The position numbers and the translations under genes were made by a program. Below, one piece after another: positions 13,701 through 24,565 of a DNA stretch of 64,000 bases. Origin of the DNA: Branchiostoma floridae (taxonomy: Eukaryota; Chordata; Leptocardii; Amphioxiformes; Branchiostomatidae); contig NC_049996.1 in the NCBI RefSeq assembly GCF_000003815.2, forward strand, positions 2,404,350 to 2,468,349, in the 5' to 3' direction. Below the pieces are notes generated by a model. It had not been told where the DNA came from, did no database searches, and saw only the letters and a list, made by a program, of their open reading frames with translations. Numbering within the stretch: position 1 is the stretch's first letter; each line of letters starts with the position of its first letter.

Positions 13701-16700
13701 TTGTAGCAATGTAGCAAAGAACAGGTCAAAACAAATACTGTATCAAGTACATTTTGTACCATCTATACTTTTATTTCTGATCCAAGAAATTTAAACAACA
13801 AGTAGTGAGCTTACAGATGTGCAAAGGTTAGGTGTGACAGGTTGTTTAGTGTAGCGTAACCAGCTGCTGCTGCTCTGTGTACATGTACCTGTAAGGATGG
13901 TAATACACTGAAAGGCGGTTACATCGGCTATACAGAATCTGGTGCATGGCTGTTATACCGGCTATGTCGATACATACAGATACAAATTGGACACACTTTT
14001 CCTTGCCTTGGCCTACATCTGCCACAAGACAAGTTGACCAATACCAGACACAGGTGGCGGCAGCATGTGAAATGCCCTGGCAGTTGTCATTGATTAACTA
14101 GGACCTCCCTAACCCCAAAAGATCCCATGATTATTGCAATAGGTCTTCACTACTGGGGGTTCTCTAATGTGTTATTGGATTGACCCAATTATGGTTTTCG
14201 TTAGACCTTAGGCCTTAGGAAGTAAAGGATAATACCAATGAAAACTATTGAGCATTATTCATGTACCAAGCCAAGCGATTCACTGAGCTATGATTTATTT
14301 GTCAATAAAGTAACAGATACAATGTACACAAGATTAAACAACGTCCTTGTTATTTCTTCCTTTAGAAAATCAATGGCTACAAAATCACAGGACAGGACCA
14401 TACTTTTGCATATATGCTTCTTTGAATTCTTTTTATGCAAGTTTTAATATTAGAAACATAGCTGGTCAGATTGAAAATACATGTAGTCATACCCCAAACT
14501 AGTAGGAAAACTGTCAACCTCTGTCTGTGATTAATATTGTCAACATGGAGTTTTTATGGGGACCTCTATCAACAACTGTTGGTACTGCAGGGTTTCCTAT
14601 CAAATTAAATGACAAGAAGAAACTGCACTCAGTAATATCAACAAGACATTCGCCATGTTAAAAACATGAGAATTTTGCTATCAGTTTACAAAAGGGTTCT
14701 TCAAGGCAGGTCTAAAGCTATGCACAAATGTATTAGCACAATAAGATCTCTTCTTTGCCTCACTTCATGACTGTGATGATTGAAGGACATTGTCCACGTT
14801 TAGCACAGGCTTGCTGATGGCTCAGCCAACAAGGCTGATCTGTGGTATAGGCACACTCTGTTGCTGTGACAATAAGACACAGCTGACCACGATCTTTTAT
14901 CTTTTTCTTACAATGTCCTTCTTTGTTTTCTCTCCTTACAGATGAATATCCACTCGTACCCAACCACAGTGTTCTACAACCAGAGTGTGCCTCACTTCCT
15001 GAGTGGGATGCACCAGGCAGATGAGCTGGTCGAGTTTGCACAGGTAATGTTGAAAACATCCTGCTCTTAGCCTCCTTAGCAGGCTCTACGAGTTTGGCTT
15101 TTTTCTGATGGCATACTCAATTGCAGTTGTGGTATTGCGTGGCGTAATTGGCAGCGCATTGGGCTCAGAAAAAAAGAGATCCCGAGTTTGAATCCTGCCG
15201 TGTATCAAAGTTATGCCCAAAGGAAAGGCACTTTGATCTAAAGTTGCTTGAAGACTAAGATTTGAGTCAGCATACTAAAGCTTGTAGACACACTTTAAAA
15301 AGGTACAAGAAATATCTTTTTTGATTAACCAAAAATTTAGAGCTGCTATCATCATTGCTACTTGTCAGCCCTCTTCACAAGAAAAAAAGGAATCTGCTAC
15401 TCCTTGCCGCAGTAGACCAGCCGCAGTAGATATGAAAGATTAAAGGTTACATAAACTTTGAGATGCAAATATTAGATGGACATGCCACTACCCTCTAATT
15501 GGTCACACAATTGATTGCCATGGTTCAACTACTAATTGTGATGGACAGTCTGAATCGGGCAGTGTTATGGCAAGGCGAATGCGGTCCCAGACGTGACTGA
15601 GTTAAAGGTTGTAACCCACCCACCCCTCATCTCAGTTTAAATGAGTTACCAACTTGATTTAGCTTTACAAGGAAGTGAATATTGCAAATTAAGTTTAAAC
15701 CATGTTCAATTCCTGACAGGATACACTGCGACCCCCTGTGATTATCCTGACCTCCGACAACTTTGTGCCGCTGATCGGAGACCGCGGAGATGACGACATG
15801 TGGCTGGTGGACTTCTATGCGCCATGGTGTGGGCCCTGTCAAGACCTTGCACCTGAGTGGAGAAAACTTGCTAAGGTAAAGCAATAAATAAGCTCATCAG
15901 GGTCTAACTCAGGAGGCTGTGGTGAAATTTTCTTGGGACACGTTGGCCCTGGTGCCAAGGAGCTTTCTTGTGGTGTAGGCCCTGGAAACTGTCTGGCATC
16001 CAGGGTAGTTACCGTCAGATCCGTAAAATATAGGTCTGTAAATCATGTGCTTTACATAATTGTCTGGACAACTGCAACAAACTTTGTCCATTTCCTCTCA
16101 AATTGCCATTTGAAAGAACAGCTGAACTATTTTTAAGAGGCCTCTAGCCCAAACAACAATATTCTATAATACATACCAGACACAATTTACCACTGTGGCC
16201 ACCCTAGAGGGATTAAACATACCACCGATGGCATACCCACATGTATTAATGAAATATAGCCTTGTAAGTAGGGAGTACCTTCAGCATAGTGTTGCTGCAA
16301 ACTGAGGCACTGTCCTGGTAGATTCAAAATGGCCACTGTAACTGGAAATATGTCTATTCTTGAACACCTCACTTCATGTTATTTACATGTATGTGTTGAC
16401 TTTTAGTAACAAAGAGCTGTTCTTTGTTTTTTGTCAGACCATGCAGGGTATAGCCAACGTTGCCCAGGTGGACTGTGATAGATACCACAGTCTGTGTACC
16501 AGTCAGAACATCCACAGTTACCCTACCATCCGCCTCTACCCTCCTACCTACACAGGGACAAGCTACTTCAAGTAAGTACAACATAGACTGTGTTGGCTTC
16601 TCAGCTTTAAATTCATTGCTTGTCTATATTTTGTTGCTTAATGTCACACGTTTCCTACAAACCGAAAAGGGAAGAAAATTTGTTATGGTAGTCAATGATG

Positions 16701-19186
16701 TTGCTTGCTGATATTTGAATTGGCAATAATTTCTTGTACGTATTGTATCTTAGATAAATTTACAAGTCATGTAACAGTATATATTTAATTTGGGTGTTCA
16801 AGGTAACATACTCAAGCAACTGTGGATAAAATTGATATGCGGTCAGACGTTTAAGACAGCATCTGCTGTCTTTTACCAGGGACTGAGGATAGACAGCGGA
16901 TGCTCTCTGAACTATCTGACCGTTTCCAAATTTATGATGAATAACTGTTACCTTGTATATCTTACTACCTGGATGACTACCCTTTATTCAAATTTGATAT
17001 ATATTTGGATATTGATAAAGCATAGCCACTGGACCTGTTTCCTGTCTTCATTTTAGACACTGTCATACTATATTTTGTCTCATGTTCCTTTTTTACCTCC
17101 CCAGAAAATACCCCAACCACTGGTGGAGGAACGTGGCATCGTTCCGTACATGGATCTTCCAGCACCTCCCCAGTAAGACCCCCGAGCTGAGCCATGCAGA
17201 GTTCCAGAAGAGAGTACTACAGGGCCAGGATGCCTGGGTGATTGACTTCTTCACACCATGGTGTAGTCACTGCCAGGTCTTCGCTCCAGAGTTCGAAAGA
17301 GCTGCTAGGGTCAGTCTGAATTCTTACCTCCAGTTTTACACTGTTTGAGTGTGTCTCTGTCTGTGTTTCCAGATATTTGTGGTGAGTATAAATTTAGACC
17401 CTCTGGATGGATTGTTATGATATTGATATGTGGATAGTAAACTTGCAGAGGTGGCATGTCACCTGTTTTGTCTCCCCTCCATTTTATATGGAAAGTGCAA
17501 TAAATAAACAAATAAGTATATTGCAGTAGAGCTTCTGGTTTTGTATCTTTTGTCCTAGACATGGCATGGTCTTGAAAGCAGGTAGCTTTTAATGTAAGAA
17601 AAAAGTAGGCTGTTGCTCTGGAACTGCATTTTTTAACGTTTTTTTTTTTCAAGAATTTCATGGTCTTTAAAAAGAGTTTGAATCTGGAAGAAATGACAGT
17701 GGCCTTTTTTATTAAATTGGTGGGGTCTTAAGTGTTTGTATACAAAATGTTTGAAGAATTAAGCCTTGTACCATACATTTTACAGTCTAATACTTCATCC
17801 TGTTGAATTTCTCATTACAGCTAGGTGATGGAGTTGCCCATTTTGGGAAGGTGAACTGTGACATGTACTCGGACCTGTGTCAGCAGGCTTGGGTCAGGGC
17901 CTACCCAACACTACGTTTCTACAAACCCAACATTGAAGGAAAACAAAAAGTAAGTTTTTAAAAGTCTAATCCTTTCAAATAGACTGATCCTGTAGCCCCA
18001 CCCATTTCCATCAAAACTTAAGGCCACACCAATTTAATTTCTTGGTTCACGGATTTTTTCATGAAAAATATGGAGCAAGAGGGCGAAATAAAAATAAAAA
18101 TTGTAAAATGGTTGGGGTAAGGGTAACGGCTAATCCAAAACATAAAGAATAAAAAGTTTTCAGCTTGAAAAAAGTACAAAAACACTATTATTGTACAGTA
18201 ACAGCACCTGTACCCACACGTTAAGGAGCTTATAATATAAAGGCCAATTTGCTACACCAGAAAGTTGGTGAATGGTTTCATTTTGGGTGAAAATTTGCTG
18301 ACTGGTAATTTTCATTTTTTTTTTCCAAAAAATAGGAGCGAGCGAATCCGTGAACCAAGAAATTAAATTGGTGTGGCCTAATGATGCAAAAATACATAGA
18401 AATGCAGCTAATATTTGACAGACATGCAGCCGGTTTCTCATTGGTCAAACTCCTAATTAATACGCTATCATTGGTTGATCTGCTAATTGTGATGGACAGT
18501 AAGTCTGTGTACTAAAATGAAGGAATAATTGTTTTATGAATAAGACACATTTCACCATAGCTTGCTTGGAATATCATTATAATGAAGTAAACTGAGAGAG
18601 CAAAAGTGATGATGTTGTCCAGTAAGTTTTCTAACAGTAACCACCACTGTTATATACTTGGGCTTAACATGTGCGTTTTACTTTACAACTTGCCATGTTT
18701 TGCCTTGCAATAATTTTACATTTTGTCTCTTCCAGAATATTTTTGGAGAATCTATAAATAGTCAGAGTGCAGAGTATATTGTGAACTATTTAAAACAGAA
18801 AGTTGGAAACCGCAGGTTACGGGTAAGTGAATGAAAGCCCATTTTTACATCTTTGCTTTTGATGATTGAATCGGTCCTCTAGGGTTATACACTGTCCATT
18901 AGTGTACAAAAAAATTGTTTCATATTTGTTTGTATAATGTACATTGCCTTTTTGCAAAATAACATAGAAAGTCTACAATGTTATAACTCTAAAGATTTAG
19001 TTACCAAACCTCAAAATACCCAAAGTAACACTGGAGTAACCAGTTACTTGCAACCAGTTACCAGTTAATTGAAAATCAGTTCTTGGGTATCTTAATGATT
19101 GCCTGGATGTCTAAACTTCATTGACAAAAAACTCAACATGGTTTAAAATCTCTTTATTCTCTTTTGCTTTCTAGGATGAACTATAA
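1768..19186 (+). CDS. DNAJC10: DNAJC10/ERdj5-like ER disulfide reductase, 3' part
   Basis: Coding exons: 1768-1884, 2646-2757, 3412-3483 (running into the gap), 5364-5480, 14942-15043, 15720-15875, 16438-16571, 17105-17309, 17821-17949, 18736-18822 and 19175-19186. In vertebrates ERdj5 is an ER-lumen J-domain reductase that works with BiP in ER-associated degradation. The first exons match the redox-inactive thioredoxin-like region (IGRINC...LCRNL...YPSIAVF). Three thioredoxin modules follow with WCPPC, APWCGPC and TPWCSHC active sites, each trailed by a VDC/VNC and a cis-proline YPT. The C-terminus RLRDEL is an ER-retention signal. The J domain and first Trx module are outside the window. 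The exon carrying the strand before WCPPC must lie in the gap. The 2757/3412 junction is one base out of frame, so a sequence error or unusual splice is likely there. Orthology is confident; exon ends are inferred from GT-AG sites. Confidence 0.92.
2005..2359. mobile_element. hAT-like MITE
   Basis: The element starts CAGGGCTCAAAAT and ends ATTTCGAGCCCTG, an inverted terminal repeat of the CAGGG type common in hAT transposons. The interior is a run of GGTGCACCC motifs in both orientations that could fold into a hairpin. TAGAC occurs at both flanks, but a clean 8-bp target duplication is not visible. It lies in the DNAJC10 intron between the first two visible exons. Confidence 0.65.
3087..3170 (+). 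repeat. Dispersed repeat with TTCAGCAC(C/T)AAGGACAGG core
   Basis: The segment is clearly similar to the reverse complement of 11070-11160. Shared parts are AAGGAATGGTAGCA, then ATTCAGCAC(C/T)AAGGACAGGAC, then CAGAAAAT(A/G)TACT. The core is also the fixed part of the large minisatellite at 56.2-56.85 kb. Its class is unknown. Confidence 0.5.
3484..4212. other. Assembly gap (729 N)
   Basis: This is a run of N. By comparison with the ERdj5 family it should hide one DNAJC10 exon: the start of a thioredoxin module, just before the WCPPC exon at 5364. Open frames spanning the run are artefacts. Confidence 0.99.
4532..4919 (+). mobile_element. Composite inverted-repeat element, copy 1
   Basis: Two nested palindromic units lie side by side. 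Unit A (about 4534-4810) has ends TGTCATACCTGTGACGC and CAGGTGGGTATGACA. Unit B (about 4822-4905) has ends ACACGGTGTATTCCGCATCA and GATACGGAATACACCGTGT. The same A-B pair occurs in the opposite orientation at 54858-55238, so both units mobilised or were duplicated as one element. It is a non-autonomous DNA transposon of unknown superfamily; the conserved open frames in it reflect nucleotide identity only. Confidence 0.65.
4920..5165 (+). repeat. tRNA-derived SINE
   Basis: An A-box-like TGGCTCAACTGGTAGCAGC and a B-box-like CCGTTCAATCCTG are followed by an unrelated body. The end carries a TGAATGAATGATT tail, typical of SINEs mobilised by L2/CR1-type LINEs. It lies in the DNAJC10 intron upstream of the WCPPC exon. 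Confidence 0.5.
5206..5262 (+). repeat. GT microsatellite
   Basis: An interrupted (TG)n tract lies about 100 bp upstream of the DNAJC10 acceptor at 5363. It opens several frames on both strands that have no coding meaning. Confidence 0.9.
6391..6653 (+). mobile_element. tRNA-derived SINE with poly(A) tail
   Basis: The A-box-like GGCGTAACTGGTAGAGCG and B-box-like GAGTTCGATCCCC are followed by a body with GGGAAAGGCACTTTACACGA and CACCCAGGTGTAAAAATGGG. The element ends in CTGTCCAAAAGCAAAAATAG and a poly(A) run. A near full-length relative occurs at 41005-41289. No acceptor stem is visible, so it is not a functional tRNA. Confidence 0.75.
8170..9500. mobile_element. Helitron-like or composite element with ~245-bp internal repeats
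   Basis: The unit is bounded by TACCTTTGCCA on the left and its inverse TGGCAAAGGTA near 9474, shortly before an AACTCTAGTTAG end. A CTAG|T end is a Helitron habit. Inside, a segment beginning TTGACGGATCGTCATGATTTT recurs near 8534, 8785, 9026 and, degenerate, 9255. Each copy carries ATGCAAAT and ATTTGCAT as a close inverted pair. A reversed fragment of the same repeat lies at 46850-47075. Repeat status is clear; the Helitron label is a guess. Confidence 0.5.
10154..10382 (+). repeat. 77-bp tandem repeat, three units
   Basis: CAGTATCTCCATAATG recurs at 10154, 10231 and 10308, giving a 77-bp period with few differences between units. There is no conserved open frame and no function is apparent. 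Confidence 0.9.
11070..11160 (-). repeat. Dispersed repeat with CCTTGGTGCTGAA core
   Basis: This is the reverse-complement relative of 3087-3170. It contains two CCTTGGTGCTGAAT boxes about 45 bp apart, the same core as the minisatellite at 56.2-56.85 kb. Confidence 0.5.
12718..13065. mobile_element. MITE-like element, family A copy 2
   Basis: The interior is homologous to 478-914 in the same order. The right terminus is CGGATGGTACCCAGGCTA. The left terminus is degraded or truncated. It lies in the large DNAJC10 intron. Confidence 0.6.
15131..15250 (+). repeat. tRNA-derived SINE fragment
   Basis: The segment GTGGCGTAATTGGCAGCGC resembles an A box. CGAGTTTGAATCCTG resembles a B box, followed by a GGAAAGGCACTTTGATC body like that at 6391. 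It is 5' tRNA-like but degenerate. Confidence 0.5.
15467..15565 (+). repeat. Fragment of repeat family C
   Basis: This fragment shares the ATTGGTC...GGTTCAACT.CTAATTGTGATGGACAGT pattern with 18395-18500 and with the interiors of the complete elements at 32052-32445 and 39303-39697. Confidence 0.5.
18021..18379. mobile_element. MITE with ~36-bp terminal inverted repeats
   Basis: The left arm begins AGGCCACACCAATTTAATTT and runs to about 18057. The right arm is its near-perfect inverse ending at 18379 (...AATTGGTGTGGCCT). TA dinucleotides flank both ends, which fits a Tc1/mariner-type target. The interior of about 290 bp is non-coding. It lies in the DNAJC10 intron before the 18736 exon. Confidence 0.8.
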
Positions 19187-19227
19187 TGCAGGGTCCACGC
19201 CATTTAGAAGATTATCTTGCCTGAAAA

Positions 19228-19505
19228 ATGCAGAGTCTATGATGTCATCGCAGAAATCATGATGTCACCACAGAAATCATGATGTCACCACTGAAGCTAT
19301 GATGTCATCACTAAAGCTATGATGTCACCACTAAAGCTATGATGTCACCAAAGAATCCATGATGTCCCCACAGACTCCTTGAAATCATCACAGAACCTAT
19401 GATGTCACCACAGACTCCATGATGTCATCACAGAATCCATGATGTCACCACAGAATCTATAATGTCACCACAGAATCTATGATGTCACCACAGAATCCAT
19501 GATGT
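19228..19505 (+). repeat. 20-bp minisatellite in DNAJC10 3' UTR
   Basis: About 14 units of roughly 20 bp share the pattern ATGATGTCACCACAGAATCC with small variations. The array begins about 40 bp after the DNAJC10 stop codon. It falls inside the likely 3' UTR and would be transcribed. Confidence 0.9.
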
Positions 19506-20721
19506 CATATTTCTTTCTTCAAAGCAATGATGTCAGTATGCCATAATCCAGATGCAATTATAGAATTATTAACAGATATTTCTTTCATCATTGTGTCAAG
19601 TGCCTTTAGATTTTCCTTTACTTAGTAGCTTTCTTAAGCAATAAAATTACATGCTGAATTCTTTCAAAATCATTTTAAGGTAGCTAAAAGCTGGACATGA
19701 GGTTGTTTTAGAAATGTGCCATACAAAGTGCAAGAATTGCAGATTGTGTACTAGTTATAATGATTAGAGATATGACATTACTCTTGCAGTACTTGACAAT
19801 ATTGCTGTGAGCAGTCTAAGTACATTTTGGGTCCAAGCAGTTGTATCTATTTATTCAATGTTTTTCGAGCAATACAGTAATACAGGCTCAGGAGAAAATA
19901 CTATGCCTATGTACATGTAGCGGTTTATAAATGCACAGTGATATAACAATTTCATTTCTATATAGTACATGTAATGTGATATCCCATAGTTGAACTGCTA
20001 AAGTTAGGCTTTTGGGATTATGTTGGGTACTAGAGTTTTCAAATACATTGTACGTAAGACATAGTCCTATTTTAGTCATGCTGGAAATTTAAAGATTTTA
20101 TTTGCAAATTATTATTGTTTTAAGTTATGAATATGGTGCCATGTACATGTTAAGGAAATGCAATACATTTTACCCACTGTGACCAAACATGCTTAAGAGA
20201 CTTAGATGTAAGTTTGGTGGAGTATGATTGAATACAAGATGTTTGATATAGAAATCATATGTTTGATGATATATTATATCATATAACACTGTACATGGCT
20301 GTCTCCAGGATGTACCACTGATGTTGTGGAGGGGGGGGGGGTGTATGTATTGCAATCATTGGAAAGCATTAACCATATTGTGTTACAATGGAAAAGTCAA
20401 AATTTGATTCAATTGTAATTTGGAAGCAAATTTTGCTCATTTTAATTTGCTTTTACATTTGTCATCTTAGCTCAGCAAATATATTTTCGTATCCTAAAGT
20501 TCAACTTTTTGGATGGACGGGTACTAATTTTTTTTCCGTCTCAACCAGCATATTTTTATTTCGGAATGGAGGAATAGGTCCTAGAGACAGAGCCCTGTTA
20601 CAGTCACATGGATGTTTGTTGCAAAGATTTTCATCCAGGTTTGACCAACATTCAATGTATCTGTTGTTTTGATCCAAGTTCTAAGCATATTCTATGATGA
20701 TGAAGATGATGATTCTCTGAA

Positions 20722-20944
20722 TACTGTAAATGCATTTAAGTTTGCGGGGATTAAAGTTCGCGGTAGCGGGAAAAGGGACTTTTCGCTGTGGTTTTAAGTT
20801 CACGGTTATTGTAGCACCATGCACTGTAGTCTCTTACTGCCATGGAAAAATGTTCGCGGTGGTTTTAAGTTTGCGGTGAAGCAGCCACCGCGAAAACCGA
20901 GAACATTAAACCACTGCCAAAGGTTTCTGCCTTTAATACAGTAA
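20722..20944. mobile_element. MITE, family B copy 1 (TACTGTAAATGC ends)
   Basis: The element starts TACTGTAAATGCATTTAAG and ends with TACAGTA. The interior has repeated GTTCGCGGT and CCACCGCGAA motifs in inverted orientation. A shorter, more perfect relative is at 50167-50313. Confidence 0.6.
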
Positions 20945-21387
20945 TTTTAATTTTTGCCTTCATCAGTGACCTTTGACCCTTGCGGCAAAATTTGTAGTAC
21001 CGGTAGTTACATTGTTTTGTATATGTTAACCTAGTATCATCAACCATTCAAGTTTCCTCAGTTGTAGTACTGTCATGGTTAGAACATAGCCAAACAAGGC
21101 AGTATTTTATCAGAGATAGCACTTCACCCCCATACCCATATGTCTCTGTGACTATTCTAGTTGTGCAACACAAATTGAGAGAATTTTGAAGACCACAGCA
21201 TTTGTGAAATAAGTGAAATATCGTTATAGATTGTGATTTATGTTGTAAAATAAGTTGGAAAGAATTCTTTTAGTAGACATGAATTTTTGGTCACCTTTTG
21301 ATAATGGCCTTACACAGTATTGGTATGCTTCTAGATGGTGTTTCAGTGATGTTTTTGACCACTTTTATTAGCATGTTCCCTGCCGGT

Positions 21388-21505
21388 GTATCATCCATTC
21401 ATTTGACATCACATAATAAACAGGAGGTTTAAAATGAAATAAAAATGGTATCTCAGTCCTGACTCTTGTCTTCTGTCAAGTTTGCTTGCCAATTTTACAA
21501 TTTTT
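21388..21505 (+). repeat. ~115-bp direct repeat flanking DED-NHL copy 1, left
   Basis: The segment runs from GTATCATCCATT through ATTTGACATCACATAATAAA to CTTGCTTGCCAAT. It matches 26748-26865 closely in the same orientation. The two copies are about 5.36 kb apart and bracket DED-NHL copy 1. Confidence 0.75.
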
Positions 21506-21666
21506 TTTTTATGTCCTTGATTTATATCAACATTATTCCAACACTATACAGCTTGAAAGAAAACATAATCATGTATTTACATTTTGAAGAAAAATTAACA
21601 TGATTTGTAATTGTAAATTTCATGAATCACATGATTAATAAAAGAAATAAATGGAAAACTTCACGA

Positions 21667-24565
21667 TTAATAACTGGGATATACAGTCACAGTGTGGTCA
21701 TAGAAATTGGTCACTACCAGGTGACCATCTGGTCCAATGGCCACACCTTCTGTCCAGCACTCATTGTCAATATGACGGATGTACTCGCCGTGGCTATTGA
21801 AAATCTGTACCCGACTGTTCCTACAGTCCGCCACTATGATATGCCCCGAGCTGTCTATACAAATACCGTTGGGATACTGCAGCTCTACCTTTGCCACTTC
21901 CGTAACCTCCAAACTTGAACAGGAAGTCCCCAAACTCATCCAATTTGTAGACCGAATGAGTAGTGCTGTCGGTCACAAGGATGTTCCCACCCTCATCCAC
22001 AGCAATGTACTCTGGGAATTTCATCCCAGCTTTAGGATCAGCTGGATGCCGGAACCATTGTACCCGCATTCCATCTGGTCTGAACACCAGCACTGTGCAA
22101 TAGGTCTTATGGGTCTCAGTTACCAAGATGCACTCATTGCACATGTTCACTGCAATTCCGCGGTAATCCTCAATCATTGGTATGTCAATCTTTGACACAA
22201 TAGTCCCATACGTGTTGTATTGAACAACATGATCCAGTGATTTCCCTCGTCCAACTACCCAGAGAGTGCCATTTTTGTCAACAGACACATCAAATGGCCT
22301 CATTAACTTGCCCCCAGTACCTTGGATAACTGTTGGAAAGTGACGGAGGTAAACACCATGCACGTCGTGTACTACAACCTGTTTGTTACCTGTGTCCACA
22401 ACAAATATCTCGTTACTTGCCGAGACTGCAACGCCACGCGGCCTTTCAAACTTTACTCCTGAACGCCGCCCATCATAAGTTACTTTGAAATTCTCATGAC
22501 TGACAGTCGTTCCCTCTGCCCCAGCTGGCTTGGACTGGCTTTGCTCCTTTATTGGTGGGGACGAAATGTGTTCCTCTTGCTTTCTCCCATCATCCAATTC
22601 TGGCATTGCAGATTTAGTGTGTTTATCATCTACATATCTATATACAGCTAAAGTTGGGTCATCGACCAGTACGGACCAGCCTACAGGTGGCTTCTCTCCC
22701 CTGTACTCTGTCCCATGTCTATGGGTCATGACATGCTTGGCTTTCTCTATGTCTTCATGAGCCTGCTTTAGCTGTTTTTCAAGAACTGTGATGGTCTCAC
22801 GGGCTTCTTTTAACTCGTTCAGTTTTCTTCCGATGATCAGCTCGGAACGCATCGTCATGAATGTGTTGGAATCCACCTCTGCCTTCTTAAGGTTTTTGAT
22901 AAGCTGCCTCATCTTGTGTTCTCTCAGCCGATCCCTCTGTGCCAAAGCCTTGACCAGGCTATAAGAGAAGCCCTGGTACTCCAGACTTTCAGCTACCTGC
23001 AAGTGGAGGGGCAGGGCGTTCGAGAACAGGTTCAGGGCAGACAGGTGAGTCCAGTTCTTCAGCGCCATCTGTTGTTTGATTCGGGTACTGCATCCCACCT
23101 TAATGTCATCTGCTGGCAGTTGTCTCTTGACATCTGTCGTGCAAACAAAGTCATTATCAAAGACATAACATAATGCGCCATAATATAGTCATATACATTT
23201 TAAGCCATTATCATTACATCTAGTTTAGACTTAAACTTTTGAAACTCAAATCAGAATCATATACACTGTATTACTGACATGAAAATCTATCTTACAAGAT
23301 AGTTGTTGACACACATCACTGAATGTAATCATATTACTCAATGATATAAGACATGTACAATATAGTTGATAAAAGTAATAATTAAAATGTAGTAAACAAG
23401 CAACTCACCAAACAGCACTGTTTCCCTTGTGACCTCTATGGGTTCTTCCGTGTCGATTTGCAGTGACTTGACGCCCATGTATACAAGCCTCGGGTCGGAG
23501 TGATTTGCCATGAGCCTCAGCACTCCTGTGTTCTCCCGCGGTATGGAGAAGTGCACCAGGATGCTCTTGCCTTTCCTGTACCCTCTGAACTTGACCTGTG
23601 ACCTTTTAATACGACACAGCGATGCTATGTTGCGTCTATGATGATCTATGGTTTCCTGGATCATGTGCCTTTGACCATTTATGACCAAGTAGGTGTTGGA
23701 CATTGTAGTTCCTGGAAGTATTCAAAGCATTGTTGATGTTAGTTTAGACAGCAATATGGACTACAAATTTAATGCTCCATGTATAATGCCTGTGCAAAAT
23801 GTACAATTCAGAAATCACTAGCCTCCATTTATTTTCCCCATGCCAAATTTCTGTTCAGTACTTGTCACTGAATCACAGTAGTTGAAAATACATATACCTT
23901 GGGGTTAAAAACGAATTAGAAACCTAAAAGATTACAAAATTTCATATGAAAATAAAAAATATATTCTCAATTCAGAATTTTATACCAGCCTTTATGACAG
24001 TAATCATCCTAAACGGAATGACACTGGGGCCTGAAATAAATGTTTTGAGATGAAAATAGCAGAAGTTCGAAAGAATGATATGGGATGGTTATGAATAATA
24101 ATTTTAATTACTTTAATCATGTATTACAGATACCATCTACATATTAAAGTACATGGACTAACAACAAAATGCTGCTTTCGGACACTCACCATCTTCAGTT
24201 GCACCCTCAGCACTCGTTCCCGGTCGAAGTTCGGGGTTCTCAGGAATCTCTCGGTCAGGTGGTTGGAAAGGGCGCAAGATATCCCTTACGAGGTCCTGTC
24301 GTCCGATTCTCTCTAAGACCTCTTCGACAAAGTCTAGGTTCTCCTGGTCTATTTTGCACAATTCTATCAGAACCACAAATACATCAACCGCTCGTCTAAG
24401 TTTTTCTGACTTACTTTTTGGAATAAGGTGCATGCAGAACAACTTAACGTTTGCTGTTTCATCAGCAGTGAGTTCCTCAGATATACGGAGTAAAGTCTGC
24501 ATAAAGTCGAAATGCCGTCTATCAGCATCGTTTAGTCCTGTAAATTCCCGTTCTGGTCCTGCCAT
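21667..24565 (-). CDS. DED, unknown module, coiled-coil and NHL protein, copy 1 (frameshifted)
   Basis: Coding exons on the minus strand are 24190-24565, 23409-23711 and 21667-23133. Exon 1 encodes a death effector domain (FMQTLLRISEEL...NVKLFCMHLIP...NLDFVEEVLERIGRQDLV), the fold that recruits caspase-8-like proteins or FADD. Exon 2 encodes an unrecognised ~100-aa module rich in beta strands (ILVHFSIPRENTGVLRLMA). Exon 3 encodes a coiled coil and a six-blade NHL propeller. There is no RING or B-box. A one-base insertion near 21886 shifts the frame in the fifth blade, confirmed against copy 2. The frame reopens downstream to the family C-terminus at 21667. As read, the protein would lack the last two blades, unless this is an assembly error. 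The ATG follows a CTTTTCAG acceptor, so a noncoding 5' exon precedes it. Function (an apoptosis or immune adaptor) is inferred from domains. Confidence 0.85.

Larger units (their letters stand above)
5481..14941 (+). other. 9.5 kb DNAJC10 intron, repeat-rich
   Basis: The flanking exons are contiguous in the protein family (CNK joined to [11 protein letters not shown]), so this is a single intron. I see no exon in it on either strand. It contains a SINE at 6391-6653, a Helitron-like or composite repeat at 8170-9500, a 77-bp tandem repeat at 10154-10382, a dispersed repeat at 11070-11160 and an inverted-repeat element at 12718-13065. The rest is AT-rich unique sequence. Confidence 0.75.
19187..21666 (+). 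other. DNAJC10 3' UTR and intergenic sequence
   Basis: There are no coding features between the DNAJC10 stop and the stop of the convergent DED-NHL gene. The tract holds a 20-bp minisatellite (19228-19505), a possible AATAAA poly(A) signal at 19640-19645, an inverted-repeat element at 20722-20944, and further AATAAA sites at about 21416 and 21438. The segment 21388-21505 is repeated at 26748-26865. Confidence 0.6.
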
